From positions 1 to 64,000 of the forward strand of contig NZ_JAJSOK010000018.1 in NCBI RefSeq assembly GCF_021283305.1: a stretch of 64,000 bases of DNA. The letters run 5' to 3'. The notes under the pieces were generated by a model that did not search any database, was not told where the DNA came from, and saw nothing but the letters and a program-made list of their open reading frames with translations. The position numbers and the translations under genes are program-made. This DNA comes from Pseudonocardia kujensis (GTDB lineage Bacteria > Actinomycetota > Actinomycetes > Mycobacteriales > Pseudonocardiaceae). Positions 34,985 to 42,436 of this stretch are shown here, piece by piece. The stretch's first letter is position 1. Every line of letters starts with the position of its first letter.

Positions 34985-36010
34985 TCAGAGCTCCTTCTTG
35001 GCGCGCAGCAGGAAGTCCTCCAGTGCAGGATCCCAGCCGGCCTCCGCGCCGGTGGTCACCAGGAAGGTCCCGACCCCCAGGTCGTGGTAGGTGCCGAGGG
35101 TGTCCAGGACCTGCTCCTCCGTACCGACCAGCGCCTGGGAGTTGGCGAACCCGCCCAGCAGCTTGGTCAGCCCGGTCCAGAAGCAGGTGTCGTGCAGCTC
35201 CTCGTCGGTCAGCGCCAGCGCCCGCTGGCGTCCGACGGAGTTGTCGGTGGCCGAGGAGCGGAGGAAGGTGTGGCCGCCCTGGGCGTCGGCGATCTGCCGC
35301 TCGACGGCCCGGGCCTTCGCCCACGCGTCGTCCTCGGTCTCGCCGAGGAACAGCCGCAGGCTCAGCGAGAACTCCATCGGCCGCGCGTACCCGTCCGCGG
35401 CGGCGCGGACCCGGGCGATGCGCTCCCGCGTCCCGGCGAACGGTTCGCCCCAGAGCATGTACAGGTCGGCGTGCCGGGCGCCGAAGTCGATCGCGGCGTC
35501 GCTCTCCCCGCCCATGAAGATCGGGACCTGGCCCTGGACCGGCCGGGTGAGGATCTTGACGGCCTCCGCGCGGTAGAACCGGCCCTCGTGGTCGAACGAC
35601 GACGGTTCGGTCCAGGTCCGGCGGACGAGATCGAGGTACTCGACCGCCCGCTCGTAGCGCTCGGACTTCGGGGTGTCGTCGCTCTCGCGGTGGAGGTCCC
35701 TGTCCGAGCCCCCGACCACGACGTTGATCGCCAGTCGGCCGCGGGCCAGCACGTCCAGCGTGGCGAAGTACCGGGCCGCCGCCGTCGGGGCCATCACCCC
35801 CGGGCGGTGGGCGACGATCGGCGAGAACTTCTCGGTCATCGCCAGCATGTACGGCGCCGTCGCATGGTTGTGCGGCCAGATCGACGAGTACCCGACCAGT
35901 ACCCGGTCGATCGCCTCCGACGCATCGAGCTCACGGACCCGCTCGGCCAACCGGGCGGGGTCGCTCTCGCCCGGTTCGAGCGGCTGGAGCCCCGTGAAGA
36001 AGTCGACCAT
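34985..36010 (-). CDS. Luciferase-like (LLM) flavin monooxygenase, SsuD-like
   Basis: A 341-residue FMNH2-dependent monooxygenase. It shows IWPHNHATAPYMLAM near residue 44, HRPGVMAPTAAARYFATLD near 68, RLAINVVVGGSDRDLHRE near 92, and VPIFMGGESDAAIDFGA near 165, as in alkanesulfonate monooxygenase-type enzymes. It is first in the minus operon that runs to 31491, behind two MarR-like sites. No flavin reductase is near. Baeyer-Villiger type or desulfonation chemistry is possible. Confidence 0.88.
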   Translation of the reverse strand: MVDFFTGLQPLEPGESDPARLAERVRELDASEAIDRVLVGYSSIWPHNHATAPYMLAMTEKFSPIVAHRPGVMAPTAAARYFATLDVLARGRLAINVVVGGSDRDLHRESDDTPKSERYERAVEYLDLVRRTWTEPSSFDHEGRFYRAEAVKILTRPVQGQVPIFMGGESDAAIDFGARHADLYMLWGEPFAGTRERIARVRAAADGYARPMEFSLSLRLFLGETEDDAWAKARAVERQIADAQGGHTFLRSSATDNSVGRQRALALTDEELHDTCFWTGLTKLLGGFANSQALVGTEEQVLDTLGTYHDLGVGTFLVTTGAEAGWDPALEDFLLRAKKEL

Positions 36011-36028
36011 GACTCACCCTCCTTGTAG

Positions 36029-36056
36029 CAGAATGCTGTCACTATATAAGCATGCT
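36029..36056. promoter_or_regulatory. MarR operator candidate for the LLM-led operon
   Basis: CAGAATGCTGTC (36029-36040) is followed by TAAGCATGCT (36047-36056), 19-46 bases upstream of the LLM start. The first block matches CAGGATGCTGTC at 37097-37108 (11 of 12), and the second matches the palindrome at 38991-39002. The AT-rich ACTATATAAG between them may hold a -10 element. Confidence 0.62.
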
Positions 36057-36058
36057 GG

Positions 36059-37078
36059 CTATTTTTCGAGGGCCATCCGCCGCAGGGTGTCCACCACCGG
36101 CGCCGTCACCTCGATCGTCCCGCGGCGGCGGGTCGCCGTCCGGAGCGCGGCCGAGCGGTCGAAGGGAACCCGAACCGCCGCTCCGCCCTCGAGCGGACGG
36201 GTGGCGCGCACGGAGTCGGCGAAGGCCGCGGCGCGCGCACGGAAGTCCGCGGCGTCGCCGAGGGCGGCCGGGTCGACGATCACGGCCAGGAAGCCGCAGT
36301 CGGAGACGCCCTCGGGGGCCGCCGAGGCACCGGCGAGCATGCCGAGCAGGTGGACGACGAGGGCGAGACCGGATCCCTTGTGGCCGCCCCACACGGCGAA
36401 GGCGCCCTGCAGGGCCGCGGCGGGATCGGTGGTCGGGTGGCCCGCGAGGTCGTAGGCCTTCCCCTCGGGCAGCGGCTCGCCGACCCGCGCCGCGAGGGTG
36501 ACCTCGGCATGGGTGATGGACGAGGTGCCGATGTCCCAGATGACTGGGCCGTCGGCGGTCGGGAAGCCGAAGGCGATCGGGTTGGTGCTGAACCGGGCCT
36601 CGCTGCCCCCGTACGGGGCGACGACCGCGGGGCCGCTGCCCGCGATCATCCCGACGAACCCGGCATCGACGACGCCCTCGAGGTAGTACGAGAACATCCC
36701 CGTGTACCAGGTCCGGCGGGCGCCGACCACGGCCATTCCCTGGGCGCGTGCCTTCTCCAGGCCGAGCTCGATCGCGTGGGCCGCGACGAGGTAGCCGACC
36801 TGGTCGCCGCCGTCCAGTGCCGCCGAGACAGGGGTCTCCCGCTCGACCCGGATCGGCTGCGGCGGCTCCGTGGTGCGGAGACGCTCGATGATCGACACCG
36901 CGCGGGCCAGTCCGGCGTAGGACAGCCCGCGCAGCTCGCAGTCCAGGAGATGGTCCGCGATGACGGCGGCCTCCTCCGCCGTGTAGCCGGCGGCGAGAAG
37001 TGCCTCGGTCAGGGTCCGGAGGGCGTCGTCGAGGGTGAGGTCAACCGTCGGTGCGGAGGTGGTGGTCGAGCCGGGCAT
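36059..37078 (-). CDS. Malate/L-lactate dehydrogenase-family (Ldh2/YlbC-type) oxidoreductase
   Basis: A 339-residue NAD(P)-dependent 2-hydroxyacid dehydrogenase of the non-Rossmann family. It has DHLLDCELRGLSYAGLAR near residue 43, RRTWYTGMFSYYLE near 121 in place of the usual histidine-containing GHFG region, STNPIAFGFP near 164, and WGGHKGSGLALVVHLL near 237. Typical members reduce 2-keto acids or imines such as pyruvate or delta-1-piperideine-2-carboxylate. It is divergent from the MarR gene over 42 bases that contain a putative operator. Confidence 0.85.
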   Translation of the reverse strand: MPGSTTTSAPTVDLTLDDALRTLTEALLAAGYTAEEAAVIADHLLDCELRGLSYAGLARAVSIIERLRTTEPPQPIRVERETPVSAALDGGDQVGYLVAAHAIELGLEKARAQGMAVVGARRTWYTGMFSYYLEGVVDAGFVGMIAGSGPAVVAPYGGSEARFSTNPIAFGFPTADGPVIWDIGTSSITHAEVTLAARVGEPLPEGKAYDLAGHPTTDPAAALQGAFAVWGGHKGSGLALVVHLLGMLAGASAAPEGVSDCGFLAVIVDPAALGDAADFRARAAAFADSVRATRPLEGGAAVRVPFDRSAALRTATRRRGTIEVTAPVVDTLRRMALEK

Positions 37079-37096
37079 GTCAGAACCTCCAGTTGT

Positions 37097-37116
37097 CAGG
37101 ATGCTGTCTAAGCTTG
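37097..37116. promoter_or_regulatory. MarR operator candidate between dehydrogenase and marR
   Basis: CAGGATGCTGTC (37097-37108) runs directly into TAAGCTTG (37109-37116), ending four bases before the MarR GTG. Binding here would repress both divergent genes. It is related to the sites at 36029-36056 and 38991-39002. Confidence 0.62.
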
Positions 37117-37120
37117 TTGC

Positions 37121-37588
37121 GTGGACACAGCGGCGGGCCAGCCGGACTACCTCACCGATGCGGTCACCCGCCTCGAGAGGGCCGTGGCGAACATCGGAGC
37201 GATGCGGCTCAAGCCCTGGCGGATGACGCTGTCCGGCTATGCGGCCCTCAAGATCCTCGAGCGGCAGCCCAACCTCTCGCTGGCCCAGCTGTCCCGCCGC
37301 TGCTTCGTCAAACCCCAGACGATGACCCGGATCGTCGCCGAGCTCGAGCGCCGGGGGTGGGTGGACCGGAGCCCGCACCCCGAGAGCGAGCGGGCCATGT
37401 CGCTGGCGCTGACCGCGGAGGGCCGGACCAGTCTCACCGAGATGGCCGCCGAGGTCGACAAGATCGAGTCGACGCTCGGCGGCATGCTCGAGCCCGGCCA
37501 GTTCCCCGAGCTCGTCGCGACCCTGCGACGCTGTGCCGTGGCGGTCGAGACCGAGATCAAAGAGGCGCGCCGCGCGGGCCGCGACTGA
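37121..37588 (+). CDS. MarR-family transcriptional regulator
   Basis: A 155-residue winged-helix regulator with LSLAQLSRRCFVKPQTMTRIVAELERRGWV near residues 52-80 and a wing at about RSPHPESERAMSLALT. The GTG at 37121 is chosen by position; any longer frame would run into the divergent dehydrogenase. Sites resembling one another occur before this gene, before the LLM operon and between the transporter and SnoaL genes, so it is the probable controller of all of them. It converges with the transporter with three bases between stops. Confidence 0.88.
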   Translation: MDTAAGQPDYLTDAVTRLERAVANIGAMRLKPWRMTLSGYAALKILERQPNLSLAQLSRRCFVKPQTMTRIVAELERRGWVDRSPHPESERAMSLALTAEGRTSLTEMAAEVDKIESTLGGMLEPGQFPELVATLRRCAVAVETEIKEARRAGRD

Positions 37589-37591
37589 GCG

Positions 37592-38905
37592 TCAGGCCCC
37601 CCCGGGCGCCACCGTCGCCGCCGTGCGCCGCACCCGGGGTGCCAGGACGGAGGGCAGAGCGAGTGCGGTCAGGCCGCTGAGCACGGCCGACCCGATCAGG
37701 ACGAACGCGCCGGCCCGGTTGTCCCCGGTCGTCTGAACCAGCCACTGGGTCACGTACAGGACGGTTCCCCCGAAGACGGCGACCGAGATGTTGAAGGCCA
37801 GTGACACGCCGATGCCGCGGGCGTGCACCGGGAACAGCTCGATGTAGGTGATGGGGGCGATGCCCGTGTAGAAGGACGGGGCGGCGGCCAACAGCACCGC
37901 GAAGACCCCGAGCACCCACGGGTCGGTCGACGACGTCAGCCCGGCCATCAGCGGGTACGAGGCGACGATGATCACCGCGGTGGCGAGGAGCAGCGCGGGG
38001 CGGCGCCCGATCCGGTCCGACACCCGGCCTCCCGCGAGGACCAGCCCGATCCCGACGACCAGGGCGACGGCGATCACGACCGTCGCCGTGACGAGGGAGA
38101 ACCTCAGCTGGATGATCAGGTTCTGCACGTAGGTGAACGCCAGGTAGAAGCCCACGGCGTGGGTGGCGGCCACGCCGACCAGCAGCAGGCCCCGCCACAG
38201 CTTCCGGTCGACCGCAGGTAGGTCCCGCGCGACCTCCTGGACCTCCGTGAACTCGGGGGTCTCGCCCAGCCGGCTCCGCAGGTAGAGCCCGATCGCCCCC
38301 AACGGGAGCGCCAGCAGGAACGGCACCCGCCAGCCCCAGGCCTGCATGGCCTCCGGCCCGAGGCCCAGGCTCAGCCCGACCACGATGATCGCACCGAGGA
38401 GCAGGCCGGTGAGGCTTCCCATCTGCACGCGGCTCGCCATCTCGCCCTTCCGGTTCGCGGGGGCGAACTCGGCGGCGTAGATGATCGCGGTGCCGTACTC
38501 CCCGCCGGCCGCGAGTCCCTGCATCGTCCGGAGGAGGACGAGCAGGACGGGCGCGGCGACGCCGATCGTCCCGGCGGTCGGCAGCAGGCCGATCAGCGTA
38601 CTGACCACGGCCATGCCGACGAGCGTCAGCACCAGTGTGGGCTTGCGGCCGATGCGGTCGGCCAGCGGGCCCAGGAGCAGGGCACCGACCGGGCGGATCA
38701 CGAACGCGGCGGCGAACACCGCGAACGTCGACAGCAGGGCGGCGCCGGGTGTCGAGTGGGGGAAGAAGTTCTTCGCCAGCACGGTGGCCACCAGGCCGTA
38801 CACCGCGTAGTCGTAGTTCTCGACGGTGTTGCCGATCGCGGCGGCCAGGGTGGTGCGGCGCACCGTACTTGCACGTGGGGATTCCGCTTCGGACGGTGCC
38901 GACAT
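37592..38905 (-). CDS. MHS-family MFS transporter
   Basis: A 437-residue transporter with about 12 membrane segments. GNTVENYDYAVYGLVATVLA near residue 25 and the loop LGPLADRIGRKPTL near 79 place it in the metabolite:H+ symporter group. Relative to the copy at 2523, the helix 1 motif has ENYDY instead of EWYDF. AAGGAGAGG lies upstream of the ATG at 38905. It is divergent from the SnoaL-like gene and close to a MarR palindrome, so it probably imports the substrate of the MarR-linked genes. Confidence 0.9.
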   Translation of the reverse strand: MSAPSEAESPRASTVRRTTLAAAIGNTVENYDYAVYGLVATVLAKNFFPHSTPGAALLSTFAVFAAAFVIRPVGALLLGPLADRIGRKPTLVLTLVGMAVVSTLIGLLPTAGTIGVAAPVLLVLLRTMQGLAAGGEYGTAIIYAAEFAPANRKGEMASRVQMGSLTGLLLGAIIVVGLSLGLGPEAMQAWGWRVPFLLALPLGAIGLYLRSRLGETPEFTEVQEVARDLPAVDRKLWRGLLLVGVAATHAVGFYLAFTYVQNLIIQLRFSLVTATVVIAVALVVGIGLVLAGGRVSDRIGRRPALLLATAVIIVASYPLMAGLTSSTDPWVLGVFAVLLAAAPSFYTGIAPITYIELFPVHARGIGVSLAFNISVAVFGGTVLYVTQWLVQTTGDNRAGAFVLIGSAVLSGLTALALPSVLAPRVRRTAATVAPGGA

Positions 38906-38990
38906 GGCGACCTCTCCTTCGAGGCGATGAGGCAGGCGACGGGCGCGGCTGCACGGTCGACGGGACGCTAACCGAGCGGATACCCCAATG

Positions 38991-39002
38991 CAAGCATGCT
39001 TG
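38991..39002. promoter_or_regulatory. MarR operator candidate, palindrome CAAGCATGCTTG
   Basis: A perfect 12-bp palindrome between the divergent transporter (38905) and SnoaL-like (39070) genes. The inner AAGCATGCT also occurs at 36048-36056, which is the basis for assigning it to the MarR protein at 37121. Confidence 0.62.
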
Positions 39003-39069
39003 TGATGTCTTCGGTAGCTGAATTAGTATCGCCGCGTGCCGACGGCACCCACGGAAGGAGAACGGCCGG

Positions 39070-39576
39070 ATGACAGTCACCCCGTCGACGTCGACGAGAG
39101 CGGTGCAGGACGGCGACCTCATCGACCGGCTCGCCGTGCGCGAGGTCCTCGAGCGCTACACGCACGCGATGGACCGTCGGGACGAGGAGCTCATGCGGAG
39201 CTGCTTCACGCCGGACGCCGATCTGTCCTACTTCGGTGGTCTGCGCCGGTTCACCGGCCACGAGTTCGCGGACACCTTCGTGTCCTCCCTGGAGCCCTTC
39301 GGCTTCATCGACCACAGCATCAGCAGCCCGCGGATCACCGTCGACGGGGACACCGCGTCGCTGGACGTGCACCTCTGCGCCACGATGGCGCTCCGGGACG
39401 ACCCGGTCGTGCTGGTGCGGTGGGTCCGGGTGACCGACGAGCTCGTCCGCGAGCCGTCCGGCTGGAAGGTCGCCAAGCGGCGGCACGTGCCGCAGCTGCA
39501 GTACGAGTCCCCGACCTCGCCGATCGACTTCCCCGGTGTCGGCGGCAAGGACCCGGCCGACGTCCCCGTCGTCTGA
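39070..39576 (+). CDS. SnoaL-like / NTF2-fold protein
   Basis: A 168-residue protein of the SnoaL_4-type NTF2 fold, beginning with the helix DLIDRLAVREVLERYTHAMDR at about residues 16-36, then FTPDADLSYFGG and a beta sheet ending in WKVAKRRHVPQLQYE. Relatives are cyclases, hydratases, dehydrochlorinases or dioxygenase beta-like proteins. AAGGAG precedes the ATG. No catalytic assignment is possible from context alone, but the shared palindrome suggests MarR control with the transporter. Confidence 0.8.
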   Translation: MTVTPSTSTRAVQDGDLIDRLAVREVLERYTHAMDRRDEELMRSCFTPDADLSYFGGLRRFTGHEFADTFVSSLEPFGFIDHSISSPRITVDGDTASLDVHLCATMALRDDPVVLVRWVRVTDELVREPSGWKVAKRRHVPQLQYESPTSPIDFPGVGGKDPADVPVV

Positions 39577-39581
39577 CCGTA

Positions 39582-39611
39582 GCCGCGGCCCACCTGCCTG
39601 CGGGCCGCGGC
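39582..39611. terminator. Hairpin between convergent genes
   Basis: GCCGCGGCCC (39582-39591) pairs with GGGCCGCGGC (39602-39611) around a ten-base loop, in the 41-base gap between the convergent stops of the SnoaL-like and EthD-like genes. Confidence 0.72.
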
Positions 39612-39617
39612 CGCCGC

Positions 39618-39917
39618 TCACTCGATGTCGGAGAAGAGGCCCGTGAAGGTCACCTTGCTCTCCACGAGAGCGCCGAACAGCTGCGCCGCAGCGGGGGTGG
39701 CGGTGGCAGCGGACGCGTCGTCGTAGCTCTCGAAGTACAGGTCGAGCGTCCGGTACGCCGGCGTCGGCGTGCCGTCCTCCTTCGGCCAGACCTTGGCGGA
39801 CTCGAGGCGCCGGAGCTTCGGGAACGTCGCCGCGATCGTCCGCACGTTCTCGTAGACGGGCTCGAACGCCCGGGGGGCCTCGGGATTGTCGATGACAAAG
39901 GTGATCTTGGTGGGCAT
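39618..39917 (-). CDS. EthD-like ferredoxin-fold small protein
   Basis: A 99-residue protein with an alpha-beta ferredoxin-like pattern (KITFVIDNPEAPRAFEP at the start, TLDLYFESYDDASAAT near 57). EthD/dimeric barrel proteins often assist ring degradation or act as monooxygenase helpers. The ribosome site GAGGGAGA precedes the ATG at 39917. It lies downstream of the disulfide reductase gene on the same strand, after a 165-base gap in which nothing was recognised. Confidence 0.75.
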   Translation of the reverse strand: MPTKITFVIDNPEAPRAFEPVYENVRTIAATFPKLRRLESAKVWPKEDGTPTPAYRTLDLYFESYDDASAATATPAAAQLFGALVESKVTFTGLFSDIE

Positions 39918-40082
39918 GGCTCTCCCTCGATCTTCTGTGGATTGCGGTCAGTCTGAGCGGGTCTCGGCCCGCGACGGCGGTATCCGGGTCCGGAAGGGGC
40001 CGGTCGTCCGGGTACCGGCAACGGTGCCGGCCGGGGGCCGGAACCAGCCGGGGAGGTACAGGCTGCCCCGGGTGTGCCGGCG

Positions 40083-41579
40083 TCAGGCCGCCGCCGACTT
40101 CTTCTCGGCCCGGTCCGGCTCCTCGGCCCGGATCTGGCCCTCGTAGGTCTCGAGCAGCCGCAGCCAGATCTCGCTGACCGTCGGGTACGCGGGCACGGCG
40201 TGCCGGAGACGGGCGATCGGGACCTCGGCGGCGACGGCGATCGTCGCGGCGTGCAGGAGCTCCGCGACGTCGGGGCCGACGAAGGTCACACCGACGAGCA
40301 CGCCGCGGTCCTCGTCGACGACCATCCGGGCCCGGCCGCGGTAGCCCTCGGCGTGCAGGACGGACCCGGCGACGGCGCCGAGGTCGTAGTCGACGACGCG
40401 GGTGCGCAGACCCGCGGCGGCCGCGCCGGCCGCGGTGAGGCCGACCGTGGCGACCTCCGGCTCGGTGAACACGACCTGGGGCACGGCCCGCTCGTCGGCG
40501 GTGACCGCCTGGGCGCCCCACGGCGCGTCGTCGATCCCGAGCCCTCGGGCGCGGGCGGTGATGATGTCGCCGACGACGCGGGCCTGGTACTTGCCCTGGT
40601 GGGTGACCAGGGCGCGCCGGTTGGCGTCGCCGGCGGCGTAGAGCCAGCCGTCGCCGAGCGGGGCGCCGGACTCGTCGAGGACCCGTAGGCTGCCGTCGAC
40701 CGTGAGCCACTGGCCGGGCTCCAGGCCGACCGTGTCCAGGCCGATGTCCTGGGTGTTGGGCACGCGGCCGATCGCGACGAGGACCTCGTCGACGACGAAC
40801 TCTCCGCCGTCGGTCACGGTGAGGTGCACCTCGCCGTTGCCGTCGCGGCGGACCTGGGTGACCTCGGCGCCCTCGTGCACCGAGACGCCTGCCTCGCGCA
40901 GCGCCGCCACGACCTGCTCGCCGGCGAAGGGCTCGTTGGTGGGCAGCACCCCGTCGCGGGCGAGCACGGTGACGGTGCTCCCGAGCGCGGCGAACGCCGT
41001 GGCCATCTCGCCGGCGACCACGCCGCCGCCGACGATGCCGAACCGGCGGGGCACCGACCGGGCGGAGACGGCCTCGCGGCTGGACCACACCTGGGCCTCG
41101 CGCAGGCCGGGGAGGTCGGGCAGCAGCGCGCTGCTGCCGGTGGCGACGACCACGGCGTGCCGGGCGGAGAGTGCCACGACACCACCGTCGGCATCGGTCA
41201 CCTCGACGACTCGGGGGCCGGCCAGCCGTCCGTGGCCGCGGACGAGCGGGATACCCGCGCCGTCGAGCCAGGTGACCTGACCGTCGTCCTTCCAGTTCGA
41301 GGCGAACCCGTCGCGCCGGCGCAGCACGGCCGCGACGTCGACCTCGCCGGTGATCGCTTCGCGGGCGCCGGGGAGCCGGTTCGCCGCGCGCAGTGCCGAG
41401 GTGCTGCGCAGCAACGCCTTGGTGGGCATGCAGGCCCAGTAGGAGCACTCGCCGCCGACGAGCTCGCGCTCCACGACGGCCGCCGTCAGACCACTGCGGA
41501 CGATCCGGTCGGCGACGTTCTCGCCCACGGGCCCCGCGCCGATCACGACGACGTCGAAGGTGGTGTTGGTGGTGCTCAT
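40083..41579 (-). CDS. Class I pyridine nucleotide-disulfide oxidoreductase
   Basis: A 498-residue FAD enzyme with VVVIGAGPVGENVADR at residues 10-25 and the redox-active pair Cys45/Cys50 in GGECSYWACMPTK. The NAD-binding GIVGGGVVAGEMA is near 180, and a C-terminal dimerisation domain contains HAVPAYPTVSEIW. The pair with four residues between cysteines places it with mercuric reductase/dihydrolipoamide dehydrogenase-like proteins, but no lipoyl partner or merR is nearby. A disulfide or quinone reductase role is possible. It lies one base after the HdeD-like gene, on the same strand. Confidence 0.85.
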   Translation of the reverse strand: MSTTNTTFDVVVIGAGPVGENVADRIVRSGLTAAVVERELVGGECSYWACMPTKALLRSTSALRAANRLPGAREAITGEVDVAAVLRRRDGFASNWKDDGQVTWLDGAGIPLVRGHGRLAGPRVVEVTDADGGVVALSARHAVVVATGSSALLPDLPGLREAQVWSSREAVSARSVPRRFGIVGGGVVAGEMATAFAALGSTVTVLARDGVLPTNEPFAGEQVVAALREAGVSVHEGAEVTQVRRDGNGEVHLTVTDGGEFVVDEVLVAIGRVPNTQDIGLDTVGLEPGQWLTVDGSLRVLDESGAPLGDGWLYAAGDANRRALVTHQGKYQARVVGDIITARARGLGIDDAPWGAQAVTADERAVPQVVFTEPEVATVGLTAAGAAAAGLRTRVVDYDLGAVAGSVLHAEGYRGRARMVVDEDRGVLVGVTFVGPDVAELLHAATIAVAAEVPIARLRHAVPAYPTVSEIWLRLLETYEGQIRAEEPDRAEKKSAAA

Positions 41580-41580
41580 G

Positions 41581-42153
41581 TCAGTGCTCCGGAGTGGTCG
41601 TGGGGCGAGCGGCGCGGCCGAGACGCAGCGCCGAGGCGAGGAAGAAGAGGCCGCCGAGCGTGGCGTAGCCGGCGATGCCCATCAGCGAGGGAGCCGACTG
41701 GCCGGCCATGAGGGCGAACGAGGCACCGGCGAGGACGGAGAGGGCACCGCTGAGGATCATCGGCCACTGCCCGCCCATCGCGCGGCGGCTGATGGCGACG
41801 ATCAGCTGGATGAGGCCGGCGACGACGGCCCAGACACCCCAGACCCGCAGGACCGCGGGGATGCCGGAGGTCAGCGCGATGCCGAGGCCGATCGCAGCGA
41901 GCAGGCTCATCGCGATGTTCAGGTAGAGCCCGCGCGACGAGGGGCTGGACTTCGAGACCCGGGCGTCGACGACGGCGGCAGCGACGTCGAACAGCGGATA
42001 CAGCACGACGAGGACGGCGACCACCGGCCCGAGGTGACCGCCGGTCAGGAACACGAGGACCGCCCACACGATGGCGAACCCGAACCGGACGAAATACAGC
42101 CGCCGCAGCGCGGGCGCGAACCCGGTGAGGGCGGGGGAGACGGCAGTGCTCAC
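41581..42153 (-). CDS. HdeD/DUF308-like membrane protein
   Basis: A 190-residue protein with about six hydrophobic segments (for example FGFAIVWAVLVFLTGG near 26, VWGVWAVVAGLIQLIVAIS near 99, and ATLGGLFFLASALRL near 161). The GTG at 42153 follows AAGGAG by seven bases. It is first in a unit with the disulfide reductase. Two GAACGTTC sites lie 73-130 bases upstream, so the TetR protein at 55361 may control it. Its role is unknown. Confidence 0.78.
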   Translation of the reverse strand: MSTAVSPALTGFAPALRRLYFVRFGFAIVWAVLVFLTGGHLGPVVAVLVVLYPLFDVAAAVVDARVSKSSPSSRGLYLNIAMSLLAAIGLGIALTSGIPAVLRVWGVWAVVAGLIQLIVAISRRAMGGQWPMILSGALSVLAGASFALMAGQSAPSLMGIAGYATLGGLFFLASALRLGRAARPTTTPEH

Positions 42154-42222
42154 GACAGTTCTCCTTCGGTGAGGAGCGAGGCGGCGGGACGGCGAACAGC
42201 GCCGCATCGGCGACATGCGGGG

Positions 42223-42238
42223 AAAGAACGTTCTGTCT
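42223..42238. promoter_or_regulatory. GAACGTTC operator candidate, site 1
   Basis: AAAGAACGTTCTGTCT contains the palindrome GAACGTTC (42226-42233). It matches 11 of the last 12 bases of the 16-mer found at 42272-42287 and 55331-55346. It lies between the HdeD-like gene and the AAHS operon. Confidence 0.65.
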
Positions 42239-42271
42239 CGACCCTGGCAGAGCTGTTCGGCGCCTGTCAAG

Positions 42272-42287
42272 ACCGAACGTTCTATCT
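42272..42287. promoter_or_regulatory. GAACGTTC operator candidate, site 2
   Basis: ACCGAACGTTCTATCT is identical to 55331-55346, which lies just before the TetR gene at 55361. The centre is 49 bases from site 1. Identity over 16 bases between regions 13 kb apart makes a shared TetR operator likely. Confidence 0.75.
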
Positions 42288-42328
42288 CAACTGGACCTCA
42301 AGGGCTGGTCACGGGGACCGGAAGATTG

Positions 42329-42348
42329 TAGAGTGAGCGTTACATACA
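42329..42348 (+). promoter_or_regulatory. Promoter with shared 17-bp element
   Basis: TAGAGT (42329-42334) fits an actinobacterial -10 box. It overlaps AGTGAGCGTTACATACA (42332-42348), which recurs without change at 53407-53423. A weak -35 (TGGTCA, 42306-42311) has a 17-base spacer. It drives the AAHS-led operon. The element is not palindromic. Confidence 0.72.
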
Positions 42349-42436
42349 GAGGTTCGCCCTGCGTGTCGACCGACCTCCACCACCCGTGCTGCACCCGTGT
42401 GGCCCGGTTCCTGCGTCGCAACGAAGCGAGGTTCCT

